A DNA stretch of 64,000 bases from Flagellimonas ochracea (GCF_009903685.1 NZ_JAAABI010000001.1:248001-312000); one strand, 5' to 3'. Shown: positions 43,883 to 54,053, counted from the stretch's first letter. Program-made: numbers and translations. The notes: generated by a model from the letters alone, not told the origin.

Positions 43883-44470
43883 CTATTGTATAATTCCGGT
43901 GCAAGAGATTCTTGGACCTGCAGCCCCACTGGGTTGTGAGGTAAAATCATCAACTCCTTGGTGCACAATAACGGCTTTTCCGACAATGTTTTTGGTTTCA
44001 TCATCGCAGCCTATACACCATTCGTTTGTGGCAAAATCCACAGTGGCGTTACCATCTGCATCCGCAACAAAGTTGCCAATATCTCCTTTGTGGTATCCAC
44101 CTTCGGCACCCCACTTTGCATGAGGCTGGAAGGTTGGGTTCCAGTGTCCGCCAGTAGATTTTCCATCATCAGAAGAACAGTCGGCCTTCTCATGGATGTG
44201 GATTGCATGTTCACCTGGTGTAAGGCCAGTAAAGGAGGCTTTCATAACAACCACTCCATTTTCTTCAGTAAAGGAGACTTCACCTTTTACTTGGCTATCA
44301 CTTTTGGGTTCCATGGTAAAGGTCAACGTCTTTTTCTCTACTTTCTCAACGACTTCTTCAACTGTTTCCTCTACCGCGTCCGCGGTTGATTCCGCCTCTT
44401 TCTTTACTTCTTTACAACTAAACGCTGTAATCAATAACAGTCCTAAGACTACTGCTTTTATTTTCTCCAT
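43883..44470 (-). CDS. sodC: Superoxide dismutase [Cu-Zn], lipoprotein
   Basis: 195 residues from ATG 44470; an in-frame start 18 codons upstream is less likely. Lipoprotein signal with Cys in ITAFSC, then an acidic Glu/Lys/Val-rich linker. Catalytic-domain motifs: copper ligands in HAIHIHEKADC, then GGHWNP, zinc-loop His and Asp residues in HAKWGAEGGYHKGDIGN, and the conserved end VHQGVDDFTSQPSGAAGPRI plus SC. An insert with CIGC is unusual. It should dismutate superoxide in the periplasm or at the surface. Confidence 0.93.
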   Translation of the reverse strand: MEKIKAVVLGLLLITAFSCKEVKKEAESTADAVEETVEEVVEKVEKKTLTFTMEPKSDSQVKGEVSFTEENGVVVMKASFTGLTPGEHAIHIHEKADCSSDDGKSTGGHWNPTFQPHAKWGAEGGYHKGDIGNFVADADGNATVDFATNEWCIGCDDETKNIVGKAVIVHQGVDDFTSQPSGAAGPRISCTGIIQ

Positions 44471-44638
44471 TGTAGGTATTTTTAGGTTTTCCCCTAAGAT
44501 AATCATAATTCGTGGAGGTGTCAATTATTTTATAGTTCCATTGTTGATTACCAAGGGTTTAATGGTATGTTAATATAATGATCTGAGAATTATCCCGTTA
44601 TTTTCAGAGGAGTTATAAATAAGCAAAATACCCTTGTT

Positions 44639-44845
44639 TTGTCCGAGCAAGTATCCAAGTATATCAAATTCTTCATCTATTGCAACAAGCGACGTTCTTT
44701 TTGCAAGGGCTATCAACGGTTAAAAAAGGAAAAGTTTTTGGGGTATATCGACCAACATAACTATATAAAATCACTGCGAAAAATACATCGGTCCGCTCTG
44801 GAATTGGAGTTGGACTATTTTGATATTCTGCACATGCGCATGTAG
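44639..44845 (+). CDS. Small basic protein, uncertain (TTG start)
   Basis: A 68-residue frame (SEQVSKYIKFFIYCNKRRSF, then YIDQHNYIKSLRKIHRSALE). Composition is protein-like, with two predicted amphipathic helices. There is no ATG; the frame is open from 44582, so the start would be TTG 44639 or another rare codon. It sits between sodC (divergent) and the hydrolase-OsmC gene (convergent), 7 bases from the latter. It may be real or the end of a decayed gene. Confidence 0.35.
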   Translation: MSEQVSKYIKFFIYCNKRRSFCKGYQRLKKEKFLGYIDQHNYIKSLRKIHRSALELELDYFDILHMRM

Positions 44846-44852
44846 GCTTCGT

Positions 44853-46073
44853 CTATTCAACCAATTTGCTTATTACCTGAATTTGGCTATGCAGTGTTTT
44901 ATGCACAGGACATTTATCTGCAATTTGCATGATCCGTTCCTGTTGCTTGGCATCTAAATCACCGGTCAACTGGATTTCCCTGTGGAAGGTGTCAATTTTG
45001 GCACTGTCCGTTTCACAGTTTTGACAATCTTCGGCATGGGTTTTATCGTAGGAGGTGTGCACTTCTACATTTTCCAAGGACCATTTTTTTCGCCTTGCAT
45101 ACATTTGGATGGTCATTGCGGTACAGGCTGATAGCCCTGCCGACACTAGTGCATAAGGTGATGGACCAAAATCATTACCCCCGAAATCTTCAGGTTCGTC
45201 GGCCACCATATAATGGTTGCCTACTTTCATGGAAGTAGTGAAGCCATCTTCTACGTCCAAACTGGCCACCACCTGATGTTTGGTGGACAAAGCACTTTTA
45301 GGACCGTCTTTAATGTCCAAATAGCGTTTGGCCCATCCTGAAATTACTTCGCCCACGTAATGGGAATCTTCTTTTCTGGATAATAAATGATCCGCCCCGT
45401 CCAAGGAAACAAAACTTTTGGGGTGGTGTGCTGCCACATAAATTTCTTCCGCGTTTTTAATGCCAACGGTATCGTCTTGCGGAGAATGCAAAATTAGTAG
45501 CGGCTTTCGCAACGCTTTTGCAGTTTCCGGTAAGGATTTGTTTTCCAAATCTTCCACAAATTGCTTTTTTATATTGAAATCGCGTCCGCCAAGATTGACC
45601 GTAGCTTCTCCTTCTTTCTGGATTTCTTCCAAATCACTCTTGAACAGATGTTTTACATGCACGGGACTGGATGGAGCTCCAATGGTGGCAATCGCATTGA
45701 TGGAGCGTATTTGTGCTGCAGCAAAAATTACAGCGGCACCACCAAGGGAATGTCCGATGAGAAGGGTAGGAGCATCATAATTGTCTTCCAGATAGTAAGC
45801 TGCTGCTATCAAATCCTCCACATTGCCTGAAAAATTGGTTTCGGCAAAGTCACCCTCACTTTCCCCCAAGCCCGTGAAATCGAAGCGCAAGACTCCAAAC
45901 CCGCTGGAGGTAAGTGCCTTGCTAATATTTTTGACCGCAAGTAGGTTTTTGGTACAGGTAAAACAATGTGCAAAGACCGCAAAGTTGTGAGGGTGTTGGT
46001 CCACGGGCAACTCCAATCGACCCACCAAGGTTTGTCCGCTTTTATTTTTGAAATTCACTTTTTGAAGCCCCAT
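44853..46073 (-). CDS. Bifunctional alpha/beta hydrolase-OsmC family protein
   Basis: 406 residues. The N-terminal alpha/beta hydrolase (about 1-255) has FAVFAHCFTCTKNLLAVKNI, the nucleophile elbow IGHSLGGAA, the acid region LLILHSPQDDTV and the His in LDGADHLLS. The C-terminal OsmC domain (about 270-406) has the peroxidatic cysteine contexts SAGLSACTAMTIQMYARRK and ADKCPVHKTLHSQI. OsmC proteins detoxify organic hydroperoxides. The fusion is a recognised architecture in Bacteroidota and Proteobacteria. Confidence 0.94.
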   Translation of the reverse strand: MGLQKVNFKNKSGQTLVGRLELPVDQHPHNFAVFAHCFTCTKNLLAVKNISKALTSSGFGVLRFDFTGLGESEGDFAETNFSGNVEDLIAAAYYLEDNYDAPTLLIGHSLGGAAVIFAAAQIRSINAIATIGAPSSPVHVKHLFKSDLEEIQKEGEATVNLGGRDFNIKKQFVEDLENKSLPETAKALRKPLLILHSPQDDTVGIKNAEEIYVAAHHPKSFVSLDGADHLLSRKEDSHYVGEVISGWAKRYLDIKDGPKSALSTKHQVVASLDVEDGFTTSMKVGNHYMVADEPEDFGGNDFGPSPYALVSAGLSACTAMTIQMYARRKKWSLENVEVHTSYDKTHAEDCQNCETDSAKIDTFHREIQLTGDLDAKQQERIMQIADKCPVHKTLHSQIQVISKLVE

Positions 46074-46145
46074 GACAAAAACTTTTTGTTTACAAGGCGA
46101 ATCTGTAATCCGAACTATGAAAGAAAGTCTTCCAAACTTGGCTGG

Positions 46146-46856
46146 TCAGTTCACCTCTTTTTTCTTAAAGATACCCCTTAGGTCGGGATTATAAAAGAAA
46201 CCTATCTGCCAACGGTCAAAAACAGCATTGGTAAATTGATTTCTCAAATATCCCAACTGAACGCTGCTAATTTTATTTATATGAAATCCAACGGCACCAT
46301 AAAGCCTGTTTTGCCCAAATAGACTGTCTTGTAAATTGATGAATAGCTCATCATAAAAATTCAGAAAAAAGATGTCGGATAGGGGTAGCGTAACCTGAAT
46401 TCGGTATCTGGCCCGGTGCTGTGTGTCCCTGCTAGGACCAAAATCAAGAAAACGTTGCTCAAGCCGATATCGATGCTCAAAAAGCAGCTTCCAGACTTTG
46501 TTTCTTAAAATGAACTGCTGAAAAATTCGATGTTCTCTACTGTCAAAAGCACCTTCCGGTTCATTGAAACTTACATCTGTCTTGATAAAGGCGTAGCCAG
46601 CAGTGGCCATGGCATTGGAATCAATATGATAGTTCAAACCGGTACGGAGCAGTAGTTGGTTGAAATTATCGGGAACTTCGTAATAACGAAATTGTCCCTC
46701 CGAGTGGATGCTCAGTTTTTCAGAAATCCTATTGGTCCCAAAATACATATACCAGGTCCCCCATTCTTCTTCTCCTGGAGTCTGTGCACTCAAGCTTAGA
46801 GTGCCCATAACCAAAACAACACAGGCCCCTATTATTTTATGGGTTTTTATCATCAA
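46146..46856 (-). CDS. DUF2490 family outer-membrane protein
   Basis: 236 residues. Signal peptide (KIIGACVVLVMGTLSLSAQ), then the DUF2490 barrel pattern EEWGTWYMYFGTNRISEKLS, FRYYEVPDNFNQLLLRTGLN, WKLLFEHRYRLEQRF, RARYRIQVTLPLSDIFFLNF and YDELFIN. Predicted porin-like barrel of unknown role. Its start codon abuts the stop of the BNR-repeat gene, indicating co-transcription. Confidence 0.88.
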   Translation of the reverse strand: MMIKTHKIIGACVVLVMGTLSLSAQTPGEEEWGTWYMYFGTNRISEKLSIHSEGQFRYYEVPDNFNQLLLRTGLNYHIDSNAMATAGYAFIKTDVSFNEPEGAFDSREHRIFQQFILRNKVWKLLFEHRYRLEQRFLDFGPSRDTQHRARYRIQVTLPLSDIFFLNFYDELFINLQDSLFGQNRLYGAVGFHINKISSVQLGYLRNQFTNAVFDRWQIGFFYNPDLRGIFKKKEVN

Positions 46857-49800
46857 TCCAAACTAAAGGTTTCCGTTTTTTTAAACGGTGAAATATCCAG
46901 AGATTCAATAGATTCTCGATAGGGCTTCCATTTTTCGTTAAAAAAATCGTTGGTTTTGTTCAACGCTGTTTTAAGCTCCTCCTTTGCAAACTCAACGAGA
47001 CGTTCCTCGGTCTTTGTTATTCCTGATTTACGGCTGTTTACATAAAAATTGGCTGTGTTCAATCGTCTTATTACCGAAGTTTCGGGATTTCGGGTAATTC
47101 CTTGGCGTTTGTCTTCTTTTCCAATATAAAGAGCAACTATTGAGTCAATTTCTTTTACAACACTCTTGGAGGCCTTGATTTGTTCCTTGAACTTTTCTTT
47201 GTCCAAATCCTTCAATTCCTTTTGGAATTTGTTGGCCAAATCTTTGCTCTCCACTAATTGTTTTACAGCATCGGCAGCAGTTTGGGTATAGCTTTCCAGT
47301 TTTTTGCCTATCGCATACACCTCATTAATGGATGCCATGGAAACGTTCAACCTTGGGTCGGTCTTAACCGTGATCTGTGTAGAGTCGGACACGTTTCCAT
47401 AATGGACTACCACTTTGTAAGTTCCTGGTTTCACATTGATTCCGCCTGACTCTTCTCTCTTTTTACTGATTTTTCTTGAAGGAGTATCTGGACCTTTTTC
47501 ATCCAACTCCCAATAAATTCTGTGGAATCCGGCTTCTTTTGGGGTCTTCTGTTTCAACGTTCGAATCAATCGGTCTCCGTTATAGAATTTGAAGATTAGG
47601 GAGTCTTTTGTTTTTTCACCTTTTTCCGAGTCTTCACCATTCCCATTGGCATCTTCATTTTCCTCCTCTTTGGTTTCATCTTTGAGGTCTTTCTTGCCCT
47701 CTTTCAGATAGTACGTGATCATGGCTCCTTCTTTTCTGTTTTCACCATTATAAAGGGCATCACCTCCAAACCTACTTCCAGTAGGTTGCTGATAGGCGGC
47801 CAAATAAGCATCGGGGTTTTTAAAGAGGCTAACTTCTTTTTGTAGAATGGACATGTCACTGGCCAAAGCTCTTAGGGGCCTAATATCATCCAATACCCAA
47901 GCTGCCCTTCCAAAAGTTCCAATTACCAAATCGTTTTCCCTAGGTTGAATCGTCAAATCTTTTGTGGAGACCGTTGGGAAACCTTTGTTCCATTTTTGCC
48001 AATAGTTCCCGGCATTGAAGGAAACATATAGCCCGTCATCGGTTCCCAAGAACATGAGATTGGAGTTTTCTGTGTCTTCTACAATGGAGAGCGTGTAACT
48101 TGCTACATCATTCTGATCCACAATTCGGGTCCACGTTTTTCCATAATCCTTGGTCCTGTAAGCATAGGGAGTATAATTGAACCTACGATAATCATTGGCA
48201 ATCAACAAAGCTTCTCCTTTGTTGTTTTTGGAGGCTTTTATTTGTGCAATCCAACTGCCATTTGGCAATCCCTTGATGTTTTGGGTGACTTCGGTCCATG
48301 TGGCTCCACCGTTTTGGGTATAGTGCACCCGACCATCGTCGGTGCCTACCCAAAGCATGTTCTTTTCGACAACGGAGGGCTCAACAACCAAAATGGTACA
48401 ATGGTTTTCCGCCCCAGTGGCGTCCATGGTAAGTCCGCCGCTTTCGCTTTGTTTTTGTTTTTCAGGGTCATTAGTGGTCAAATCCGGCGAAATAACTTCC
48501 CAAGTCAATCCTTTATCTGTGGATTTATGGACAAATTGACTTCCAAAATAAACCGTGCCATTATCAAAGGGATCTTGTCCAATACCGGCATTCCAATTGA
48601 ACCTCAATTCCGTTTCCGCATCAGGTGGGGTAGGACGTACCGTGTAATTGTTGCCTGTTTTCCAATCATAGCGTCTCACATAGCCCTGTTGACTCATGGC
48701 GTATCCATATCGACTGTCGTCCAAGTCGGGAACTACATCAAAACCATCACCAAAAGCAATCTCTTGCCAGTAGCTATTGCGTATGCCCTGATCACGCCAT
48801 ACGTAAGCAGGCCCACGCCAGGAACCGTTGTCTTGCATGCCTCCGTAAACGTTATACGGATATTCATTGTCCACATTAATATGATAGAACTGGGCTACGG
48901 GCAAATTGCCGATAAAGCGCCAACTTTTCCCACCATCTTTGGTGATGTTCATGCCACCATCGTTGCCATCAATCATGAACTGACCATTTTCGGGATGAAT
49001 CCACCAAGAATGATGGTCTGGATGCACTCCATTATCCACCTGGTAGGCCGGCATCAATTGTTTAAAGTTTTTACCACCATCTTCTGATACGTTCACGTAA
49101 GTGAAAATGGAATACACCCGATTTTCGTTTTCGGGATCCACATAAATTTCAGAATAATAAAAAGGACGGTTCCCGATATCGTTCTTGTCGTTGATTTTTT
49201 TCCATTTGAACCCACCGTCTTCAGATTTATACAGGGCATTTTTTTTGGCCTCTACCAAAGCGTACACGATATTGGGTTTGTTTCTAGCGATGGCAATACC
49301 AATACGGCCCAATTCGCCTTTGGGCAATCCATCTTCTTCTAATACTTTGTTCCAGGTGGCACCACCATCATGGGTTATATGAAGACCACTACCAGTTCCT
49401 CCCGATTTGAAGAACCAAGGGTCCCGCTTGTGCTCCCATAAAGCGGCAATTAGTTTATTGGGGTTTGTTGGGTCCATGACCAAGTCGGCCACTCCTGTTC
49501 TGTTGTTTGCAAAAAGAATTTTTTTCCAGGTTTTGCCACCGTCAGTAGTCTTAAAAACTCCGCGTTCCGGATGCTCTCCCCAAGGAGAGCCTATGGCTCC
49601 CACATAAACCACATCAGGATTTGAGGGGTCAACTATTACTCTGTGGATATGTCTTGTTTTTTCCAATCCCATGGATTTCCAGCTCTTGCCGCCGTCCAAG
49701 GATTTATAGATACCATAGCCCCCGTTCAAACTGTTTCTCGGGTTTCCTTCTCCGGTTCCTACCCATATCACGGAGGGATTGGATTGTTGAATGGCCAAAG

Positions 49801-50065
49801 CACCGATGGAGGCAGTGACTTCTTCATCAAAAATCGGTTGCCATTTGATGCCTCCGGATGTAGACTTCCATAACCCCCCAGAAGCGGTTCCCACATACAT
49901 AATGTCAGGATTGGAGTGTACCACATCTATAGCAGTTACTCTGCCACTCATTCCTGCGGGACCAATGTTTCTGGGTTTCATATCCTGGACCAAATCCATG
50001 GAAAATTCTTGTGCTGAAAAGGTAACTGATGCCAATAGGGCAAAAAGGAAAATAATCTTTTTCAT
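46853..50065 (-). CDS. BNR/VPS10-type beta-propeller exoprotein
   Basis: 1070 residues. Signal peptide MKKIIFLFALLASVTFSAQ. The N-terminal two thirds are sortilin/BNR-type propeller repeats with the Asp-box pattern S/T-x-D-G-G-x-x-W: SLDGGKSW, TTDGGKTW, THDGGATW, TKDGGKSW, TQNGGATW. Start MKPRNIGPAGMSGRVTAI is typical of the family often annotated as glycosyl hydrolase. After an acidic low-complexity stretch rich in E, D and K (about residues 790-815) comes an Ig-like domain and a helical tail. No catalytic residues can be assigned; it probably binds or processes exported substrates. Confidence 0.85.
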   Translation of the reverse strand: MKKIIFLFALLASVTFSAQEFSMDLVQDMKPRNIGPAGMSGRVTAIDVVHSNPDIMYVGTASGGLWKSTSGGIKWQPIFDEEVTASIGALAIQQSNPSVIWVGTGEGNPRNSLNGGYGIYKSLDGGKSWKSMGLEKTRHIHRVIVDPSNPDVVYVGAIGSPWGEHPERGVFKTTDGGKTWKKILFANNRTGVADLVMDPTNPNKLIAALWEHKRDPWFFKSGGTGSGLHITHDGGATWNKVLEEDGLPKGELGRIGIAIARNKPNIVYALVEAKKNALYKSEDGGFKWKKINDKNDIGNRPFYYSEIYVDPENENRVYSIFTYVNVSEDGGKNFKQLMPAYQVDNGVHPDHHSWWIHPENGQFMIDGNDGGMNITKDGGKSWRFIGNLPVAQFYHINVDNEYPYNVYGGMQDNGSWRGPAYVWRDQGIRNSYWQEIAFGDGFDVVPDLDDSRYGYAMSQQGYVRRYDWKTGNNYTVRPTPPDAETELRFNWNAGIGQDPFDNGTVYFGSQFVHKSTDKGLTWEVISPDLTTNDPEKQKQSESGGLTMDATGAENHCTILVVEPSVVEKNMLWVGTDDGRVHYTQNGGATWTEVTQNIKGLPNGSWIAQIKASKNNKGEALLIANDYRRFNYTPYAYRTKDYGKTWTRIVDQNDVASYTLSIVEDTENSNLMFLGTDDGLYVSFNAGNYWQKWNKGFPTVSTKDLTIQPRENDLVIGTFGRAAWVLDDIRPLRALASDMSILQKEVSLFKNPDAYLAAYQQPTGSRFGGDALYNGENRKEGAMITYYLKEGKKDLKDETKEEENEDANGNGEDSEKGEKTKDSLIFKFYNGDRLIRTLKQKTPKEAGFHRIYWELDEKGPDTPSRKISKKREESGGINVKPGTYKVVVHYGNVSDSTQITVKTDPRLNVSMASINEVYAIGKKLESYTQTAADAVKQLVESKDLANKFQKELKDLDKEKFKEQIKASKSVVKEIDSIVALYIGKEDKRQGITRNPETSVIRRLNTANFYVNSRKSGITKTEERLVEFAKEELKTALNKTNDFFNEKWKPYRESIESLDISPFKKTETFSLD

Positions 50066-50094
50066 GTGTTTAGTTTGCGTTTAGTTTTTGGGAA

Positions 50095-53000
50095 TCAGTG
50101 GTGTCCAATATGGCATCCACATCCAGGCCTGGTGAAACTTTGTACATCTTCATGCCATGGAAATGCTGCATTGTACTTATTGTTTTCCCACCAGAATTTA
50201 GTTCGTGTTTCTTCGGTGTTTCCAACTTCATTCATGGTTTCGGTATCAAACAGACGGCCATTCACCATCGTATATTTTACCGTTTCGGTGTTTCGGATGT
50301 CGTCCAATGGGTTCTTGTCAAGAACAATCAAATCAGCCAGTTTTCCAACTTTTAGGGAGCCGATATCGTTTCCAGCCCCAATATAGTTGGCCCCATTGAT
50401 GGTAGCCGCTTGTAACGCCTGCATATTGGTCATTCCGCCTTGATGCAACATCCAAAGTTCCCAATGGGCACCCAATCCTTGAAGCTGACCATGTGCCCCC
50501 ATATTTACTTTTACTCCTTCATTGGCAAGGGCGGCGGCGGTTTTGGAAACCAAGATGTGGCCGTTTTCATACTCTTCGTCCGGTATCATGGTTCTGTAGC
50601 GAGAACGTGCATCGACCAAACCTCTTGGGGTGTACTTCAACAATTTCTCATTTTCCCAAACCTTGTCTTTCTGATAGAACCAGTATTCACCATTTATACC
50701 ACCATAATTCACGATCAATGTGGGCGTATACCCTGAATTAGTGGTTTTCCATAATTCAAAAACATCTTTGTATACAGGTGCTACGGGAATATTGTGTTCC
50801 ACTCCGGTATGACCATCCATAATCATGGTCATGTTATGATAAAAGGTCGACCCTCCTTCGGGAACTACGTTGATACCCAATTCCCTTGCTGCTTGCATTA
50901 CTTGTTGACGTTGATCTCGTCGAGGTTGGTTGTAGCTCTTTACGGATTTGGCGCCAAAAGCCTTGGTTCTTCTAATGGCAGAACGGGCATCGTCCAAATT
51001 GTTGATTACGGCCTTGAAATCGCCATCCGCACCATAAAGGATGATTCCTGTGGAATATAATCGTGGCCCCACCATATCACCACTTTTGATCAACTCAGAC
51101 ATGGCAAAAATGGATTCGGTATTGGCTGATGGATCATGCGATGTGGTTACTCCAAAGGCTAAATTGGCAAACAATTGCCAATGTTTTTGGGTAGTGAGTC
51201 CGTAACGGAAACCGCCCACATGGGCATGAGCATCCACAATTCCCGGCATGATGGTCTTTCCCGACACATCAAATACTCTTGTATTGGATGGAATATTGAT
51301 TTCATTGGCATTTCCTAAATATTCAATCTTGTTCTCGTTTACTACTAAGGTCCCATTTTCTATGACCTCATCACCTTCCATAGTGATGATTCGTGCGTTG
51401 GTAAAGGCAATTCTGCCCGATGGTTTATCCGTTTTATGAACCAAGCCCACTTTGATTCCTACACTATCCATTTTGGCCGCTTTTTCGGGAGAGTCCGGGA
51501 GGAACGTATACCGATCTTTGATATTATTGGCAAAATATTCATCACCAAGGGTCCAAAAAACTCTTTTACTATCTGCAGACCAGTGCAGATTGATTCCAGC
51601 ATCCTTGGAAATTTGGGAAACTGGCACTGCTTTCGTCTTGTTGTCCAGATCAATTTCTTTCCCATTAAGCACCAAAGGTGCAACATAGGCCTTGTGCAGA
51701 ACGGTGTAAGCAATCCATTCGTTGTCTGGGCTGGGGACCAAGCGGTTGGCATATTTGGATTTTACATGCAACCGTTCATCTTTCCCATTCAAATTGACCG
51801 ATTTAAGTTCCTTGGTCAAACTACCAAAATAGGTGCCTCCTGTTTGATGAAAAATCCGTTGCCCATTTTTAGAGAACATGGGATATTCGCCATCTGGAAC
51901 AATCCATTTTTTATTGGAACCGTCAGCATTCATGGTATAGATTCCGGCCTTTTTTGCAAAGGACAAACCTTGGTCTTGGTTACCGGGTTCTTTTCTGTAG
52001 GCGATTTGTTGCCCATCGGGACTAAACGTAGGGGTCCTATAGATTCCCCTTTCTGATGTTATGGTAGTTGTGGTTCCTCCAGAGGCAGATATTTTATGAA
52101 TAGCACCCAAATTTTCGTCATTCCAGGTAACAAAAACAATCGTTTTACCATCTGGTGAGAAGGCAGGTTCAAATTCGAAATCTGTTCCCTTCGTTAGGCG
52201 TTTTGGCGTTCCATTGGGCAGTTTTTTAGTCCACAAGTACCCCAAAGCATTGAACAACAAAGTTTTTTGATCGGGAGAGGTGATCGCATGCCGAATAACC
52301 TTGGCCGTGAATTGATCCGGAGCGACCAGAGAATTGACCCTGAGTGTTTCAGCTATTTTAATTTTTGAATCTACCTTAAAAGGAATTGGGACAACTTCTA
52401 AGGTCTTAATATCAATTTTGTGGATTTTACCCTTGTTCCAAAAAACAATTTCCCTGTTGTTGGGCATCCAACTAAAGTTGGGGTACACTCCGAAGATGGC
52501 CCACGCTTCTTGTTGGTCCTTGTTGAGGTCATCAAAAAGGGGCCATTCCTCTCCAGTTTGCAGATCGTGAAGGTACAACACGGATTTGGTACGCACTCTT
52601 TTGACGAAGGCAAGCAATTTTCCATCCCGTGATACTTGTGGTCTGGCCGCTCCTCCCGGACCACCGGTTACCGTAATGGTCTTACCAGTTTCAAAATCAT
52701 AGCGTTTGATTACATAGATTTGCTTGTTTGGGTCTTTATTGTATTGGAAAAAACCACCTGGATACATGTCTTCACTATAATACAAATACCGACCATCTGG
52801 AGATATACAGGGTTCGTTAACGTCTTGTTGGTCATTTTTCCGTTTGGTGAGCTGTAGTCCTGAACCCCCTGTAATGTGATATTGCCAAATTTCGCCGGCA
52901 CCGAGAGATCGTTGTGAAGTAAAATGCTTTCGAGCCACTAAATAGTTCCCATTGGGCATCCAATACGGGTTGTTGAGCAACCTAAAATCTTCATTCGTAA

Positions 53001-53379
53001 TTTGCTTTGCATTGGAACCATCGGCATCCATAATCCAGATATTATCACCACCTCCGGCATCACTGGTAAATGAAATCTTGGAGCCATCTGGACTAAAACG
53101 TGGTTGGATTTCAAAAGGGATGCCCGTTCGCAGTGCTTTTGCATTCCCTCCTGTAATTGGTATGGCATAAATATCACCCATTAGATCAAAAACAATGGTT
53201 TTTCCATCGGGACTTACGTCCAAATTCATCCAAGTACCTTCATTGGTTGTAAAAGCGTGTTCTTGATAGTTGAAATCACCTTCAGGATTGCTCACATCCC
53301 ATTTATGATCATCTTTTTTTTCTTGGGAAAAGAGGTTGATGCATGTACATAGCACCACTAGTAAAATTGGCTTTTTCAT
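50095..53379 (-). CDS. TolB-like propeller-amidohydrolase fusion
   Basis: 1094 residues, signal peptide MKKPILLVVLCTCINLFS. The N-terminal half is a WD40-like PD40 propeller (VSPDGKTIVFDLMGDIYAIP, FSPDGSKISFTSDAGGGDNI, CISPDGRYLYYSEDM). The C-terminal half is an amidohydrolase: INIPSNTRVFDVSGKTIMPG, then IVDAHAHVGGFRYG with the HxH site, TGVEHNIPVAP, VNMGAHGQLQGLGAH, and the return LKVGKLADLIVLDKNPLDDI. It ends CGCHIGHH. Exported metal-dependent hydrolase, possibly a peptidase-like enzyme; the substrate is unknown. It precedes the BNR-repeat gene by 29 bases on the same strand, so they are likely co-transcribed. Confidence 0.92.
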   Translation of the reverse strand: MKKPILLVVLCTCINLFSQEKKDDHKWDVSNPEGDFNYQEHAFTTNEGTWMNLDVSPDGKTIVFDLMGDIYAIPITGGNAKALRTGIPFEIQPRFSPDGSKISFTSDAGGGDNIWIMDADGSNAKQITNEDFRLLNNPYWMPNGNYLVARKHFTSQRSLGAGEIWQYHITGGSGLQLTKRKNDQQDVNEPCISPDGRYLYYSEDMYPGGFFQYNKDPNKQIYVIKRYDFETGKTITVTGGPGGAARPQVSRDGKLLAFVKRVRTKSVLYLHDLQTGEEWPLFDDLNKDQQEAWAIFGVYPNFSWMPNNREIVFWNKGKIHKIDIKTLEVVPIPFKVDSKIKIAETLRVNSLVAPDQFTAKVIRHAITSPDQKTLLFNALGYLWTKKLPNGTPKRLTKGTDFEFEPAFSPDGKTIVFVTWNDENLGAIHKISASGGTTTTITSERGIYRTPTFSPDGQQIAYRKEPGNQDQGLSFAKKAGIYTMNADGSNKKWIVPDGEYPMFSKNGQRIFHQTGGTYFGSLTKELKSVNLNGKDERLHVKSKYANRLVPSPDNEWIAYTVLHKAYVAPLVLNGKEIDLDNKTKAVPVSQISKDAGINLHWSADSKRVFWTLGDEYFANNIKDRYTFLPDSPEKAAKMDSVGIKVGLVHKTDKPSGRIAFTNARIITMEGDEVIENGTLVVNENKIEYLGNANEINIPSNTRVFDVSGKTIMPGIVDAHAHVGGFRYGLTTQKHWQLFANLAFGVTTSHDPSANTESIFAMSELIKSGDMVGPRLYSTGIILYGADGDFKAVINNLDDARSAIRRTKAFGAKSVKSYNQPRRDQRQQVMQAARELGINVVPEGGSTFYHNMTMIMDGHTGVEHNIPVAPVYKDVFELWKTTNSGYTPTLIVNYGGINGEYWFYQKDKVWENEKLLKYTPRGLVDARSRYRTMIPDEEYENGHILVSKTAAALANEGVKVNMGAHGQLQGLGAHWELWMLHQGGMTNMQALQAATINGANYIGAGNDIGSLKVGKLADLIVLDKNPLDDIRNTETVKYTMVNGRLFDTETMNEVGNTEETRTKFWWENNKYNAAFPWHEDVQSFTRPGCGCHIGHH

Positions 53380-53450
53380 TTTTGGAAGTTAATTAGTCGC
53401 TTAAAGATAAGTAAAAGGGGTTTTGGAATTCTTAAAGGGTTGTTAAGGCA

Positions 53451-54053
53451 CTAGCTGCCGCCAAGGTTTCTGGATTTTATGTTTTGCGCGGACAGGGAAA
53501 CAATTTCCAAAATCCTTTTGGAGCGGGTTTCTTCGCGCTTGGCCTGATTTAGCCAATACAAATAGCTCTTGCGCTGGCCTTTAGTAAAACTTTGGAAGTT
53601 TTCAAAAGCTTTCTTGTTTGTATCAAATACTTGTTGCAAATCTCCAGGGATAACTCCGTTCTCTACATCATCCAAGGCGGTCCATGAGCCATTGTCTTTT
53701 GCGATTTCAATGGCCTTCAAGCCACTTGGATGCATCAACCCTTTTGCTTTAAGGTCTTTGATGTGGTCTTTGTTGATCTTGCTCCAAACGCTTTTGGGTT
53801 TTCTAGGGCAAAAGTACTGTCGGCGTTTTCCGTTCCCCAAGCTTTTTACGGTACTGTCTATCCAACCGTAGCAAAGGGCTACACGTACCGCTTCTTCCCA
53901 TCGCATGCTTTCTTTTTTGTGCTCAACCTTATAGAAAATTAGATAGACCCCAGGGGAAGTGGCATGGTTTTCATGGAGCCACTCGCGCCATTCATCATCA
54001 TTTTTAAAATAGTGTTCGGCAAGCTGGTTCAAATCAGATTTTTTCCGTTTCAA
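53451..54053 (-). CDS. YdeI/OmpD-associated family protein
   Basis: 200 residues, cytosolic. Family patterns: EWREWLHENHATSPGVYLIF, SMRWEEAVRVALCYGWIDST, RRQYFCPRKPKSVWSKINKD, and the C-terminal FQSFTKGQRKSYLYWLNQAK with KR.L following. Function unknown despite the name. Its first 20 bases overlap the 3' end of the M1 peptidase gene upstream, consistent with coupled translation. Confidence 0.88.
   Translation of the reverse strand: MKRKKSDLNQLAEHYFKNDDEWREWLHENHATSPGVYLIFYKVEHKKESMRWEEAVRVALCYGWIDSTVKSLGNGKRRQYFCPRKPKSVWSKINKDHIKDLKAKGLMHPSGLKAIEIAKDNGSWTALDDVENGVIPGDLQQVFDTNKKAFENFQSFTKGQRKSYLYWLNQAKREETRSKRILEIVSLSAQNIKSRNLGGS

Noticed and set aside
48242-49087. 281-codon plus-strand frame inside the BNR-repeat gene
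   Set aside because: Shadow of a gene with clear Asp-box repeats; no signal peptide, domain or promoter of its own.
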